From NCBI GenBank assembly GCA_035771165.1, contig JAWNZC010000345.1:833001-897000 (forward strand): DNA of 64,000 nucleotides. The letters run 5' to 3'. How positions within the stretch are numbered: the first letter of the stretch is position 1; every line of letters begins with the position of its first letter. Made by a program: the position numbers and the translations under genes. The notes under the pieces were generated by a model. It worked only from the letters and a program-made list of their open reading frames with translations, was not told the DNA's origin and did not search any database. The DNA comes from Paragorgia papillata (lineage: Eukaryota; Cnidaria; Anthozoa; Scleralcyonacea; Coralliidae). This document shows positions 48,401 through 54,854 of the stretch, in pieces.

Positions 48401-51400
48401 GCAAGCAGAAAGCTCAAATGAATGGACAACATCGAATGAACATCAACCTGAGCAAGATCATGATGAAACTTTCGATTCAGACTCTATAGCAAATCCAATA
48501 GCTGCTCAAGCTGATAGTCATACTGTTGGTCGTGCAAAGGAAGTTGACCAGAACATCCCGATGTTTGAGTACTCAAACATTTTTGGGAGGATGTCCCCCA
48601 GATCCCCCCCTGGAAGACTCGGGCTTCGCCCTCGGCCACCCCCTCTTCAAAAATCCTAGATCCACCCCTGCAGTAACCAGGCTAGCTCACTGCATATGAA
48701 TGGCCCCTTACCTATTGACAGTTGGAGTGTTGGAGCTGTTATACATGTACATGTACTAAGGGGGGGGGGCAAAGGTAGCCAGGGGGGCTGTCACCCCCCC
48801 CACACACACAATGGTCTCCAAGACGTTCTCATGAAAAGTTTATATCCATTGAGAAACTTGCAGGGGGGGTTACATTGTTTTAAGGCTACGTGAGTTGTTA
48901 TACAATATATTGCAGGCATGCATAATTATGCTAAAAATTATAATACTATTTGTGTATATAAAACACCTCCAACTTATTTTTACATTTACGACTTGTTTAT
49001 AAATCTAAAGATATTTTGACATTGTATTATTCTACGTTCTGGTTTGATTTCAACAAAATTATGTAATTTGGCTTACAGATTACTCTTAAATACTTGCCTC
49101 AAAATGCAGGAAATAGTGTTTCAGAGACCCTAGAAATCCAAAATTTTCTAGGGGGATGACCCCAGACCCCCTAAGAGAGGTTCTTGCCCCCCCCCCAACT
49201 CAAGACTGTTAAAAATATATACTGTACATACAGCCAGTATATAGGCTTACTGTACCTCCCCATGATGTATGTTTCCTTGTATATCAGTGTTATCTGACAT
49301 CATCAAATCTCCACCACCGTCCATCAAGGTACTAAGAAAACTCCCTGAACTTTTCAGTAAATTCACCAGGTGTAGTGTTAGGACTGTGGCATGGCAAACC
49401 CATCCTGTTCTCAAAGCCATTTGTGCCAGGGATGGGTGACAAGGCAATGAACTCATCCATATAGAATCGACATTCAATCACTATACACTGTTCAAATTAA
49501 ACATGAAATTAATATATTAGAGAATAATACTATTTTTTCATTTCATATCAAGTTAAGTTAGTAGATGTATTAAATTTATTGACTTAATTCATCTGAATTA
49601 ATGCTTAACCTATTCCTGCCCGAACCTGTCAAAAACAGTCCCTTTTAATATTGTTTTACTTTGTCTAATGCTGGACAATTTTACTGGTCAAAAAGAGAAA
49701 GCAATAAGTTAACAAGTAATTGAGCCATTCCTACCTGAGCCTGCCAAAAACAGCTCCTTTATTGTTTTATACTCTTAACACCAGACAATTTTACAGTACA
49801 ATTTTACAAAACTGTCATGTTTCCAGTCTTTGTAACATTATAATTCAATTTACTAGATATCTAATTACTTGAACCTTAATTCTGTGAACAAGGTGGCCTC
49901 TTTACACAAGCTTTAGCTTCTTGAAGTCTCCTCACAAACTCGTATTTTCTTTATTTTGTAAATAGTTTTTTTAAACAAATCTTTTGGCAAACATAAACCA
50001 TTCATTCATTCATTCATTCATTCATTCATTCAACAAGCTGAGAAAAATCTATAGGTCACTACAGTAGAAAAATAATTTTATTTTGTTAAATATGGTTTGT
50101 TCTATCAACTACAGTCATATATTCATGGCATAAACTAAACAAATTACACAATTTAATACTATTATAAGTTAACACTTAAAATATTGCTAAAAGCTGCCTT
50201 CTATAGTCTTACGTGATGCTAACAGAGCTAATGAAAGTTTGACAAAGATTAATAAAGCTACAAGCAACTTTGTATTTGGTTAATGAAATTCATGTCTTGG
50301 GAAAAAAGAGATAAAATTCCAATTTCAGGTCAAGTAAAAAATTCAAGTTACTGAAAACATTTTTTTTCATTTGGCCTAATGTTCATAATGTGGCTACTCT
50401 CTTTCCTGTTTGTTCACAATACATAAGAGTTTCTACATCTGTTATAACTTAGTATAAATTAATTTTTAATCCATCTACATGTAAATACATTATGACTGTA
50501 GACAAATTAATCTTATAAGCAAAATTATTATAAACTAGGCATAACTAATTTCATTGCAAATAGCATTGTCATATTATTAAAGTAAAGGTGTTGCTAGCTA
50601 ACAGGAGTTGGCAGAAAAATAGGGGGAAAATAAACAATTGTTTTTGCATTTTATTTTTAGTTTTCAACTTGACAATTTTTAGACCAGATGTGACTTGTTT
50701 CAGAAATAAACCAGCTGCTCCTTACAAATAATTTTTAAAAGAATTACAGTTCAAACTGAATAAATTCAGAACGAAAAATGACTGAAAATGTTTCCCATAT
50801 AGTCTGTTGCTTTTCAAATTATTTAAATATTGGACTAAAATAGCATTGACACTATTTTGGGTGACAAAAAATTTGAAAATTTTAGTTTACATAAAATATT
50901 TATTATTCCCATAAAAATAGTAAAAATAGCAAAAAAAAATTTTTCCCTACATGAACAAAATTCTAAAAGAAAATCAACTGTTTTAAAAACGAAGACGAAA
51001 TTACTCAAATTAGCGTTTCCAGGACAACATTATTTTTACCACGGAACACGATACTTGGCTTGCCGCTTTCGTGGCATTTCAGTTAAAAATAACTTGCATA
51101 ATTTAACTCTTGGATTTCTAACTTGAAAATAAAAGAAGGCTTTGGGGTTTGTTGTTTTCGAAATACGAAATTGATAACCGTTATCGTGAGTTGTTGATGA
51201 AATGTTCAATCTATTTAAAGCACGAAATGTCCAGTTCCGCCATTAATTCTAGTAGACTTGCTGACGACAACACGCCATCAAAACTAGATTCCTGAACGAC
51301 AAACTATGCCACTTGAGATTAGCCCTATTTTCTTCAACAATTCCCATCTAAATCCTAAGAAATACGTTTCAGAGTTGCCAGACGGGGATATTTAATTGAA

Positions 51401-52075
51401 ATAGCATTCTTGTGCCGAACTCAAAACACCGTATTTCGAAGAAACGGTGAAATATTCAAGTCTTCAGCAACCAGTTGAGACAAGCAACCACGTGAGCTAA
51501 TCCTTAATTGTGCATATAAAATTATGACAATTTCAGGCGTTATTTAAAACAACTTTGCAGTGGAGTTCTAGGCCAAATCACGAGTATCTTCCACTGTAAA
51601 GTTTCTATTTTCAACCTACAAAACGTTTCGGTATCGAAACAGCTCTGCAATTCTGCTTGAACGGGCAAAACATTTTCCCGGTGGGCGGTCGGTCGAAGGC
51701 CAACTTGTCTTAACGAAAAGAGGCGACTAAATAAGAGACCCGCGACTGTAAAATTGTTTTATTTAATCGCTAGTACTAGCCCTGCTTCGCCTAAAAACCC
51801 TCTCAGTCGATAGAAATAATTAAAGCGTTTCTTGTTTAACCCTTTGTGGTCGAAGGGGCGCGAACGGAGAGCGAGAATAAGCGAAATTACTTTTAAATTA
51901 TCAACACTCAATTTTGCAACCCGTTCGGTTCAGACAAGAACGAGCGACAGTTTGGAATGTGTACAAAAACTCACCGGGATTTTTCAACGCAAAATTGCCA
52001 CAGCCAACTAAGTATTCTTATTAGAAATGTTTCCTCAGATCATGAAATGAAGGTTTACTCACCAATATGGGTCAT
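17236..52075 (-). CDS. Sfmbt-like: SFMBT-type Polycomb protein (FCS-MBT-SLED-SAM), 21 exons
   Basis: Twenty-one exons join in consistent phase, apart from one frame break in exon 2, to give about 1,628 residues. Domains in order: FCS zinc finger (about 127-153, with CENC and FCSNEC); MBT repeats (about 174-518); acidic linker; SLED domain (about 605-700, with FFNKSCCSG and RFCRRLVCCEYF); AT-hook-like KKKRGRKSK, KRGRPSK and KRRGRPPKR; long Ser/Thr/Pro/Ala linker; SAM domain split over the last two exons. FCS plus MBTs plus SLED plus SAM is the layout of Sfmbt, the chromatin subunit that joins Pho in the Drosophila PhoRC complex; vertebrate SFMBTs lack the FCS finger. It is expected in the nucleus as a repressor scaffold. 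Human and fly proteins have four MBT repeats; only three are readable here. None has the full D-F-W-Y methyl-lysine cage: the last repeat has Q where W is usual. Confidence 0.85.
17549..17626 (+). repeat. AACG microsatellite
   Basis: About 19 units; a second AACG block lies at 17905-17954 on the other side of a SINE. Confidence 0.95.
17635..17905 (-). mobile_element. tRNA-derived SINE
   Basis: On the minus strand it begins GTGGCACAGTGGTTAGCGC (A box) and has GGGTTCAATTCC (B box), then a body ending GGTTTCCTCC near 17730. AACG repeats sit on both sides. Confidence 0.7.
18058..18100 (+). repeat. TGTC microsatellite
   Basis: About ten units in the intron between SFMBT exons 20 and 21. Confidence 0.95.
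18200..18522 (-). CDS. Sfmbt-like: SFMBT exon 20, SAM domain N-terminal half
   Basis: The 323-nt exon has acceptor TCTGCAG and donor CAG|GTAAGG. A basic Ser/Pro region precedes AWTIEQVAEYVRATDC, the first two helices of a Polycomb-type SAM domain. Confidence 0.85.
19337..19790 (+). mobile_element. LINE 3' fragment (CR1/RTE-like)
   Basis: The reading frame contains STLWNNLPVEIRESKNI followed by SFKKSV, the usual C-terminus of reverse transcriptases of non-LTR elements. A 3' tail with GGGTAAATAAA and TTA repeats follows. An expanded TTA microsatellite splits the region. The fragment is 5' truncated. Confidence 0.75.
19542..19612 (+). repeat. TTA microsatellite
   Basis: About 23 units within the LINE fragment. 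Confidence 0.95.
19797..20720. mobile_element. Inverted-repeat element in an SFMBT intron
   Basis: ATATGGTCTGGAAACTC near 19833 is inverted near 20675, beside shared ACTATACATCAGAT. Directly right, 20815-20990 has another CGAATGTTTGAT inverted pair. Confidence 0.55.
21165..21650. mobile_element. Composite inverted-repeat element (CATATAATAA ends)
   Basis: The TATTATATGGAGAAGAG end pairs with GTCCATATAATAAATA near 21505. A 110-base palindrome with ATGGATTTTATGTTCTCG follows. Confidence 0.65.
21890..22180 (-). CDS. Sfmbt-like: SFMBT exon 19
   Basis: The 291-nt exon has acceptor TCCCAG and donor CTTG|GTAAGT, phase 1 at both ends. It is low-complexity, with a Thr run (TETTTATTT). Confidence 0.75.
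22336..23326. mobile_element. TTAA fold-back element, family B, with nested element
   Basis: Ends AGTGCCTATGAAATG and CATAGGTACT. CTAA is on the left, TTAA on the right. A second element (22478-22976) is inserted inside. Confidence 0.75.
22478..22976. mobile_element. Element inverted relative to 21165-21650
   Basis: It shares GATATTACACGGTAGCGAG, the ATGGATTTTATGTTC hairpin and TCCATATAATAAATA ends with the copy about 1 kb to the left, in reverse order. Confidence 0.75.
23327..23427. mobile_element. Mini-element beside family B element
   Basis: It is a longer copy of the 11459-11534 element with the TCGTCTGGCGTTAGCC core. It shares its left TTAA with the element ending at 23326. Confidence 0.7.
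23628..24975 (-). CDS. Sfmbt-like: SFMBT exon 18, long linker with AT hooks
   Basis: The 1,348-nt exon has acceptor CTCTTAG after a long pyrimidine tract and donor ACC|GTAAGG. About 450 residues are rich in Ser, Thr, Pro, Gln. Near the end lie HRRRKKKKVRF, KRGRPSK and KRRGRPPKR, three basic or AT-hook-like patches. If the donor is skipped the frame stays open to TGA at 23542, a possible isoform without SAM. Confidence 0.8.
25163..25354 (+). repeat. 5' LTR
   Basis: It starts TGTAAACAG and ends CGTTACA, with an AATAAA signal at about 25280. It matches 30970-31162. Confidence 0.95.
25394..26600 (+). pseudogene. gag: Gypsy gag, frame broken
   Basis: ATG at 25394 opens a capsid-like frame that stops at 26143 (TAG). 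The remainder continues in another frame to 26600 and carries a CCHC zinc knuckle (CFRCGQVGHIQIGC) for RNA binding. The frame change lies near 26,130-26,145. The protein would package element RNA in virus-like particles. No signal or membrane segment is seen. Confidence 0.8.
26579..30959 (+). pseudogene. pol: Gypsy pol, one internal stop and one frame change
   Basis: In order: aspartic protease with the DTGS active site (about 26715), reverse transcriptase with YLDD (about 28068), RNase H (about 28540), integrase with HHCC zinc region (about 29435) and D-D-E core, and a C-terminal GPY/F-like module followed by an acidic tail. An in-frame TAA at 28193-28195 interrupts the reverse transcriptase, and the frame changes near 30,205-30,215 next to an A run. 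Pol is one frame back from gag, which would fit -1 frameshifting in an active relative. No env gene is visible. Confidence 0.9.
30970..31162 (+). repeat. 3' LTR
   Basis: It matches the 5' LTR almost exactly. It is preceded by purine-rich GAGGGGGAAA and followed directly by TCTG repeats. Confidence 0.95.
31163..31320 (+). repeat. TCTG, GT and GTTT microsatellites
   Basis: Three adjoining tracts right after the Gypsy 3' LTR. The TCTG tract was the insertion target. Confidence 0.95.
31690..32320 (+). mobile_element. LINE 3' fragment (CR1-like)
   Basis: The frame at about 31,715-32,014 encodes ISDLVLLFKYRSGLLNVN and FSRSITLWNNLSSDIK, the C-terminal end of a LINE reverse transcriptase. The tail ends in short TTCAAA repeats, as in CR1/L2. 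It differs from the copy at 19.3 kb. Confidence 0.75.
32576..32895 (-). CDS. Sfmbt-like: SFMBT exon 17, Pro/Ala/Thr-rich linker
   Basis: The 320-nt exon has acceptor TTTCAG and donor CCT|GTAAGT. The encoded linker is low-complexity and lacks a recognisable domain. Its downstream intron carries the Gypsy element. Confidence 0.75.
32969..33244 (-). CDS. Sfmbt-like: SFMBT exon 16, basic AT-hook-like linker
   Basis: The 276-nt exon has acceptor CCACAG and donor ACAG|GTAAGA. It encodes EKKKRGRKSKSDL, an AT-hook-like basic patch right after SLED, then an Ala-rich helix. Confidence 0.8.
33395..33640 (+). repeat. AGAC microsatellite tracts
   Basis: Interrupted AGAC and ACAA repeats between SFMBT exons 15 and 16. 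Confidence 0.95.
33711..33846 (-). CDS. Sfmbt-like: SFMBT exon 15, SLED domain part 2
   Basis: The 136-nt exon has acceptor TTTTAG and donor GATG|GTAAGT. It encodes YLKRFCRRLVCCEYFLSL and CPDKCKAD, the cysteine-bearing C-terminal half of SLED. Confidence 0.85.
33977..34230 (-). CDS. Sfmbt-like: SFMBT exon 14, SLED domain part 1
   Basis: The 254-nt exon has acceptor TTATAG and donor AAA|GTAAGC. It encodes IFFNKSCCSGSLLNPEEV and VVLKHKGKILKK. This is the N-terminal half of the SLED (Scm-like embedded) domain, a DNA-binding module found in SFMBT and SCML2 proteins. Confidence 0.85.
34266..34722 (+). repeat. Minisatellite, about 41-base unit
   Basis: Ten or so units with TATAAGCTAGGCAGTAAAC and CACTAGTGGGTCAGG, between SFMBT exons 13 and 14. 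Confidence 0.9.
34858..34959 (-). CDS. Sfmbt-like: SFMBT exon 13, acidic linker
   Basis: The 102-nt exon has acceptor CTGCAG and donor ACTG|GTAAAG. It encodes PLSPSDDDDDISDDEG, a CK2-type acidic patch. Confidence 0.7.
35267..35415 (+). mobile_element. SINE body fragment
   Basis: It matches the 60,908-61,050 module (GATATGCCTCGACACGGCC and CTGCGTCCTTCG) without the 5S-like head, so it is 5' truncated. Confidence 0.65.
35615..36590. mobile_element. Inverted-repeat element in an SFMBT intron
   Basis: GATGGCATTTTTTGTTACA and CCGTATCGGATAG-type text recur inverted at 36510-36590. A shorter inverted pair (ATGCATCCAATC) lies inside. Confidence 0.65.
36781..39584. mobile_element. Large terminal-inverted-repeat element with AGGCACGGTT arrays
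   Basis: The end AGGCTGTGTGCAAGGTGTTG is matched inverted at 39,563-39,584. Inside, TTAGGCACGG-type units form an array (37,525-37,626) and occur inverted or scattered at 38,070-38,145 and 39,350-39,540. No transposase domain is recognised. It lies in the 5.3-kb SFMBT intron 12. Confidence 0.6.
38214..38425 (+). pseudogene. Small basic frame inside the AGGCACGG element
   Basis: ATG 38214 opens 26 codons with GRPKGKRKKK, an AT-hook-like stretch, then TGA at 38292. The next frame continues with LKYYRENKESINRKRREKRK and an acidic end, stopping at 38423. One base shift would join them. It may be a decayed element-encoded DNA-binding protein. Confidence 0.3.
39692..40217. mobile_element. TTAA fold-back element, family C
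   Basis: It is a second copy of 5159-5669; TTAA lies at 39688-39691 and 40218-40221. It ends about 30 bases from SFMBT exon 12. Confidence 0.8.
40251..40360 (-). CDS. Sfmbt-like: SFMBT exon 12
   Basis: The 110-nt exon has acceptor GTTTAG and donor TTAG|GTAAGA. It encodes SQFYEDKLKLISFNDV then a Ser/Pro-rich end. A TTAA fold-back element lies about 30 bases beyond the donor. Confidence 0.65.
40624..40654 (-). CDS. Sfmbt-like: SFMBT exon 11 (micro-exon)
   Basis: The 31-nt exon has acceptor ATGTAG and donor GAAGA|GTAAGT. It encodes ASKTSVKPE. Phases fit on both sides. Confidence 0.65.
41098..41377 (-). CDS. Sfmbt-like: SFMBT exon 10, core of last MBT repeat, with internal 51-nt duplication
   Basis: The 280-nt exon encodes KAGLKLEAVDLEER, VLQLFFDGQSRFQF and CPDMYPIGWCRRTGHPL. 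The last 17 codons are then repeated (WCRRTGHPLHTEYGK, then WCKRTGHPLYREYGK). The second copy ends in donor AAAC|GTGAGT. The same place in the first copy, 41147-41148, reads AAAA|GCGAGT, a possible GC donor. Both end in phase 1 and fit exon 11. Confidence 0.8.
41423..42232 (+). repeat. TATAG-type pentamer arrays
   Basis: TATAG, TATGG, GTATAGT, GTAGAGTT and TGGAG arrays follow each other and fill nearly the whole intron between SFMBT exons 9 and 10. Confidence 0.95.
42248..42327 (-). CDS. Sfmbt-like: SFMBT exon 9, arm of last MBT repeat
   Basis: The 80-nt exon has acceptor TTGTAG and donor AAG|GTAAGA. The peptide FSWEKYMAYCHATYAPPNLF is an MBT arm. Confidence 0.85.
42418..42664 (-). CDS. Sfmbt-like: SFMBT exon 8, MBT core resembling repeat 3
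   Basis: The 247-nt exon has acceptor ATTCAG and donor CTA|GTAAGT. It encodes FKVGMKLEVIHPAKP, ICPATVVKSLGPYYF and GIFPAGWSHKNGIEL. The cage Asp is His here (VIHP). The hydrophobic core pattern resembles the degenerate third repeat of SFMBT1. Confidence 0.85.
42720..43190. mobile_element. Inverted-repeat element in an SFMBT intron
   Basis: Outer arms TAGCCTGCGTCGCAGC and GCTGCGACGCAGGCTA share about 70 bases inverted, with GATATAGTCCGTCTGCGG on one side. No coding region. Confidence 0.8.
43382..44049. mobile_element. TTAA fold-back element, family A, in an SFMBT intron
   Basis: It is a second copy of the 1341-1998 element with the same long arms; TTAA lies at 43378-43381 and 44050-44053. 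It sits where an MBT repeat seems to be missing. Confidence 0.85.
44196..44284 (-). CDS. Sfmbt-like: SFMBT exon 7, arm of the second visible MBT repeat
   Basis: The 89-nt exon has acceptor TTACAG and donor AAG|GTAGCT. The peptide LEEWRTFLTQTLTGALAAP carries the LTG..AP signature usual for the repeat-2 arm. The next exon, however, encodes a repeat-3 type core. Confidence 0.85.
44394..44631 (-). CDS. Sfmbt-like: SFMBT exon 6, core of MBT repeat 1
   Basis: The 238-nt exon has acceptor TTCTAG and donor AATG|GTAATT. It encodes GMKLEAIDKHNP, FCVATVVQVVGHRLRF and ELHPIGWCAQNGFPLQPP. Cage positions read D, Y, Y, not the ideal D-F-W-Y. The YDGYGRD and VWC motifs match MBT repeat 1 of SFMBT proteins. 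Confidence 0.9.
44780..45075 (+). repeat. Degenerate TACTG array
   Basis: TGTACTGCAC-type words lie between SFMBT exons 5 and 6. Confidence 0.85.
45258..45358 (-). CDS. Sfmbt-like: SFMBT exon 5, arm of MBT repeat 1
   Basis: The 101-nt exon has acceptor TCTTAG and donor CAT|GTAAGT. The peptide INWDNYLRSCQNKMAPMFY is the W..YL...AP...F arm of an MBT repeat. Confidence 0.85.
45905..46170. repeat. Large palindrome in an SFMBT intron
   Basis: GTTGGGAGAATT and AATTCTCCCAAC lie in long inverted arms, ending TAGAAAATGG and CCATTTTCTA. Confidence 0.65.
46237..46345 (-). mobile_element. SINE tail related to the 53.8-kb element
   Basis: Its reverse complement shares TCGTTCGTCT and AACACCTAATA with 53,860-53,885. 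Both loci also carry CTGTCCCATAATAATTG beside TA repeats. Confidence 0.5.
46633..46669 (-). CDS. Sfmbt-like: SFMBT exon 4 (micro-exon)
   Basis: Thirty-seven bases encode KVGSTEIKVSTT plus one base. The acceptor is TTTATAG and the donor CAG|GTGAGA. It is needed to bring phase 0 of exon 3 to phase 1 of exon 5. Confidence 0.7.
46776..47340. mobile_element. Two tandem related palindromic units
   Basis: Each unit carries AGTGTTGACCAGGATATCTC and a GATTATC-ACATGTG motif. A half copy lies at 31,490-31,690. They fill the space between SFMBT exons 3 and 4. Confidence 0.55.
47398..47643 (-). CDS. Sfmbt-like: SFMBT exon 3, FCS zinc finger
   Basis: The 246-nt exon is phase 0 at both ends, with acceptor TTGTAG and donor AAG|GTCAGT. 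It encodes NCENCGRLMRR and, 18 residues on, RFCSNECAK, the C-x2-C...F-C-S-x2-C pattern of FCS fingers, which bind nucleic acid or structure the N-terminus of Polycomb proteins. Confidence 0.85.
48142..48670 (+). mobile_element. hAT-like element with transposase N-terminal remnant, 5-base TSD
   Basis: Inverted ends CAGTGGTGGATCTAGG and CCTAGATCCACCCCTG are flanked by CAGTA at 48137-48141 and 48671-48675. Inside, ATG 48345 opens MKRHRQNTLDAFVR and an acidic stretch like the start of ZMYM/TTF-type hAT transposases. The catalytic part is deleted. Confidence 0.75.
49256..49480 (-). CDS. Sfmbt-like: SFMBT exon 2 with one-base frame break
   Basis: From acceptor TATAG the phase-1 frame reads a credible N-terminus (ECRFYMDEFIALSPIPG, later GEFTEKFREF). 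It then hits TAG at 49332-49334. The last part of the exon must be read in another frame (LMDGGGDLMMSDN) to meet the phase-0 donor GAG|GTACAG. One extra base, most simply in the A4 run at 49337-49340, explains this. If the break is real, translation could restart at ATG 49322-49324. Confidence 0.55.
49481..52062. other. SFMBT intron 1
   Basis: AT-rich DNA with no exon-like segment that I can support, apart from the ATTC tract near 50 kb. Confidence 0.5.
49999..50030 (+). repeat. ATTC microsatellite
   Basis: About eight units in SFMBT intron 1. Confidence 0.9.
52063..52075 (-). CDS. Sfmbt-like: SFMBT exon 1 (first coding exon)
   Basis: Thirteen bases encode MTHI plus one base, with donor TTG|GTGAGT. 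An in-frame TAA lies upstream, so this ATG is the first available. Phase 1 fits exon 2. Short first coding exons are common, but support here rests only on the splice site and phase. Confidence 0.5.
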
Positions 52076-52232
52076 ACGAAGCTGTATGAAGCAAGAAAGT
52101 TATCGCCAATTTCGCTTTCTTCAACCACCACCGTCTTTTGCAAATTGTAAGGAAATACAAACGCACTAACACGCATGCGCAAACGAAATCGGCCAAAATT
52201 AAAAATTACCCCAACGCGACATTTTCATAACA
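52076..52232. promoter_or_regulatory. Possible bidirectional promoter
   Basis: Only 157 bases separate the minus-strand SFMBT start codon from a plus-strand ATG with its own splice donor. The interval contains a GCATGCGC palindrome, a motif common in core promoters. No TATA box is obvious. Promoter function is inferred from position. Confidence 0.35.
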
Positions 52233-52304
52233 ATGGGAGAATTTAGCAAAAATACAAAGAGATTCACCAAAGAAAGACGACAAGACTTCTACTTGACCCC
52301 GTTG
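52233..52304 (+). CDS. Possible first coding exon of a head-to-head gene
   Basis: ATG at 52233 opens 24 codons (MGEFSKNTKRFTKER and on to DFYLTPL) ending at donor TTG|GTATGT, phase 0. I could not find a second exon on the plus strand, so the gene may have a long first intron or this may be chance. The protein is not recognised. Confidence 0.3.
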
Positions 52305-53337
52305 GTATGTTTACTGACCCAAATCGTCGAATATCGGTACAGAAAACGATAAATAACAGGCAAAATAACGCCAACTTCCAAACGATATATCTGATTTCAA
52401 AACGCTTGCCAAATTAGGGCAAAACACGCTCAAACCATATGAATGCTTCTCGACTTGTTACACGGATCAAATTTCGAAAGTTGAATATTTTAATAGTTGC
52501 TGCGCTCCATGGCGTCTGTTCAAAGACAAAGACTATAGAGTGATAAACTTATATAATTGTCATTTTTATTTTTTTTTAACGAAATTGACAACTGGTGAAA
52601 TTTATGGTACCAACCGGTTCTCACCGATCTCAAAGCTATTTTCAATCTTGAGAGTTGAAACTTTGAAAATTGAATTATTAAACGTCGAAGAGCGTATTAA
52701 ACCTCGTATCGAAATGAATTTCTGGAATGCGTGAATGGCTGTCAAGTATTGCTGACTGAGCAAAGTTTATTCGCGTTGGCCGAATTTATATATAACGATT
52801 GAGTTTGAACTTCAAACTGCATGTCTACAAATATATCACGCGTAAAATAATGATTTGTTTATCTGCCAACAGCCAACTGCCGTAACATTTGAAAGACTCC
52901 TTGATCAGTCAACATACGGTATGTTGACTAGATACCAGAAAACTACCTGTATATATAAGCTCATAAATTCCAGTCTTGTGAACGTGGAATCTGGGTTAAA
53001 CAGGGAATAAATATAAGTGATAAATTCGCTGCCCCTAAGTAGCCCCATCAGGCTAACATTACAGATTGTCAACAAGTTTGAAAGAATTCGAGATTAAACC
53101 TTCAACGCCCTTCAAGTTATCGCGAAACAACGAGAATCAATTTGCTTAAAAATAGCGGCCTGTGCAATTAAGCCTCATACCGAGATACGCTGACGTGATT
53201 AGAAGTTCAAGAAAAAAACATTATCACTAATAATTAATTAACTTTAAAGTTTGCCTATAAGTGACAACGCGGTCTGAGAAAGTCGCAATTAATACTGAAT
53301 TGGAATACCGTATTGTCACACGTATTACAGACTTTTA
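52305..53337. other. Non-coding interval
   Basis: I see no convincing exon or repeat family here. If the plus-strand exon at 52233 is real, this is its first intron. Confidence 0.4.
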
Positions 53338-53571
53338 CGGGCTGTTTACATGAGCCCGGCTAACTGGGCTGACTCGTGTCACGAAATTCTTTCCTCGCCC
53401 ACAAAAATAGATTTTAATCAACGTTACGTTTCGTTTACATCTAAACTAAACCAATTCTTCTTTGTACATTTAGTTTATGCGAGTTTCAAATCCACAGTGA
53501 GATCCTAATCAATCGCGTGAGCCCACCGGGCTACTCGGCTCATGTAAACAGCTCCATTTACCTGTTTAGAG
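53338..53571. mobile_element. GTTTACATGAGCCGGGC element
   Basis: GGGCTGTTTACATGAGCCC lies at the left and GGCTCATGTAAACAGC at the right. Confidence 0.7.
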
Positions 53572-53610
53572 AAATCTATCAAGATATCTGATTAAATATT
53601 AGAGTTTCCG

Positions 53611-53641
<31 letters not shown>

Positions 53642-53775
53642 ATTCTTCACTGTCCCATAATAATTGTTCTAAATCTACATGTATATAAAGACTAATGTCT
53701 CGATATTGAAGAAACTAGTATCTGTTTCGAAATATCAAATAACCCAAGTACCATCATTCGACCACCAGCTCCCAA

Positions 53776-53892
53776 CTTGACCTGTAGCTCAGTCGGCAGA
53801 GCGTCGGACTAGTAAACCGAAGGTCGCGGGTTGGAATCCCAGCCGGGCCAAGTTGTCCGGTATGGTTCGTCTCTCGGAGTAACACCTAATAT

Positions 53893-53893
<1 letters not shown>
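53776..53893 (+). mobile_element. tRNA-Thr-like SINE head
   Basis: GTAGCTCAGTCGGCAGAGC and a loop reading CTAGTAA (anticodon AGT) resemble tRNA-Thr, but the T stem and acceptor do not pair well, so it is not a working tRNA gene. A GGTTCGTCTCTCGG tail leads into an AT microsatellite. A related tail is inverted at 46237-46345. Confidence 0.6.

Positions 53894-53896
<3 letters not shown>

Positions 53897-53962
<66 letters not shown>
53897..53962 (+). repeat. AT dinucleotide tract
   Basis: About 33 AT units directly after the tRNA-Thr-like SINE. Shorter TA tracts lie near 45,465, 45,868, 53,612, 62,830 and 63,085. Confidence 0.95.
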
Positions 53963-53964
<2 letters not shown>

Positions 53965-54215
53965 TCCCACTTAAAGCTTCCTTTTACTGTAAATGAAATT
54001 TAAATTTTACTTATTAGATTTACTTCTCTGTGAAATATTCGTTCAAATAGTTCTCACATAGCACAAAAAGAAATTGTTTTACGGTATTATAATTGATACA
54101 TATTAATGTGGTACGACCACAATTGCATAAAGAGAATATCTCAAAGATAGTGAAGTGCTGACTGCTGAGTTTATATAGAATAAAATCTGATACTGGTTTG
54201 TGACGTTTCGAGTCT

Positions 54216-54556
54216 TTACTGTACTGTACTGTACTATATTGTACTGTATACTGTATTGTACTGTATACTGTACTGTACTGTACTGTATACTGTACTGGAT
54301 ATTGTACTGGACACTGTACTGTATATACTGTACTGCACTGGATACTGTACTGTACTGGATACTGTACTGGATACTGTACTGTATACTGTACTGTACTGTA
54401 CTGTATACTGTACTGGATACTGTATACTGTACTGTACTGTATACTGTACTGTACTGTACAGAACTGTATACTGTACTGGATACTGTACTGTATACTGTAC
54501 TGCACTGGATACTGTATTGTACTGTATACTGTACTGTACTGTACTGTACTGTACTG
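54216..54556 (+). repeat. GTACT/GTATACT array
   Basis: Pentamer GTACT units alternate with GTATACT and GGATACT. Open frames on both strands are repeat artefacts. Confidence 0.95.
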
Positions 54557-54854
54557 ATGAATGTAAAACAGTTATGACTAAAAATAGCCAGTGACATAAC
54601 CAGTTTAACACGTACTTACTTTTTGGCAAAGCGAAAGCGGCAACATAAGGCTAACTTGTGATCCACCGGAACACGGATATTGACCACCCGAGTAAGCTTA
54701 GTACTGATACAGCTACGATTCGTCTAAACTTTGCCAAATAAAGGTCAAGCTTATTTTTCACTTGAGTTTACTTCCCTATTTCTAGCGCCTATGTCTCGAC
54801 ACATTTCCTGCCCATCCAAACAGAGATTATTATCCAACCTGCATCAGATTCTTA

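Noticed and set aside
53776..53850. Functional tRNA-Thr
   Set aside because: The T stem and acceptor stem do not pair well and the sequence continues into a SINE tail.
54020..54629. Overlapping frames of 112-164 codons on both strands
   Set aside because: They come from the GTACT array.
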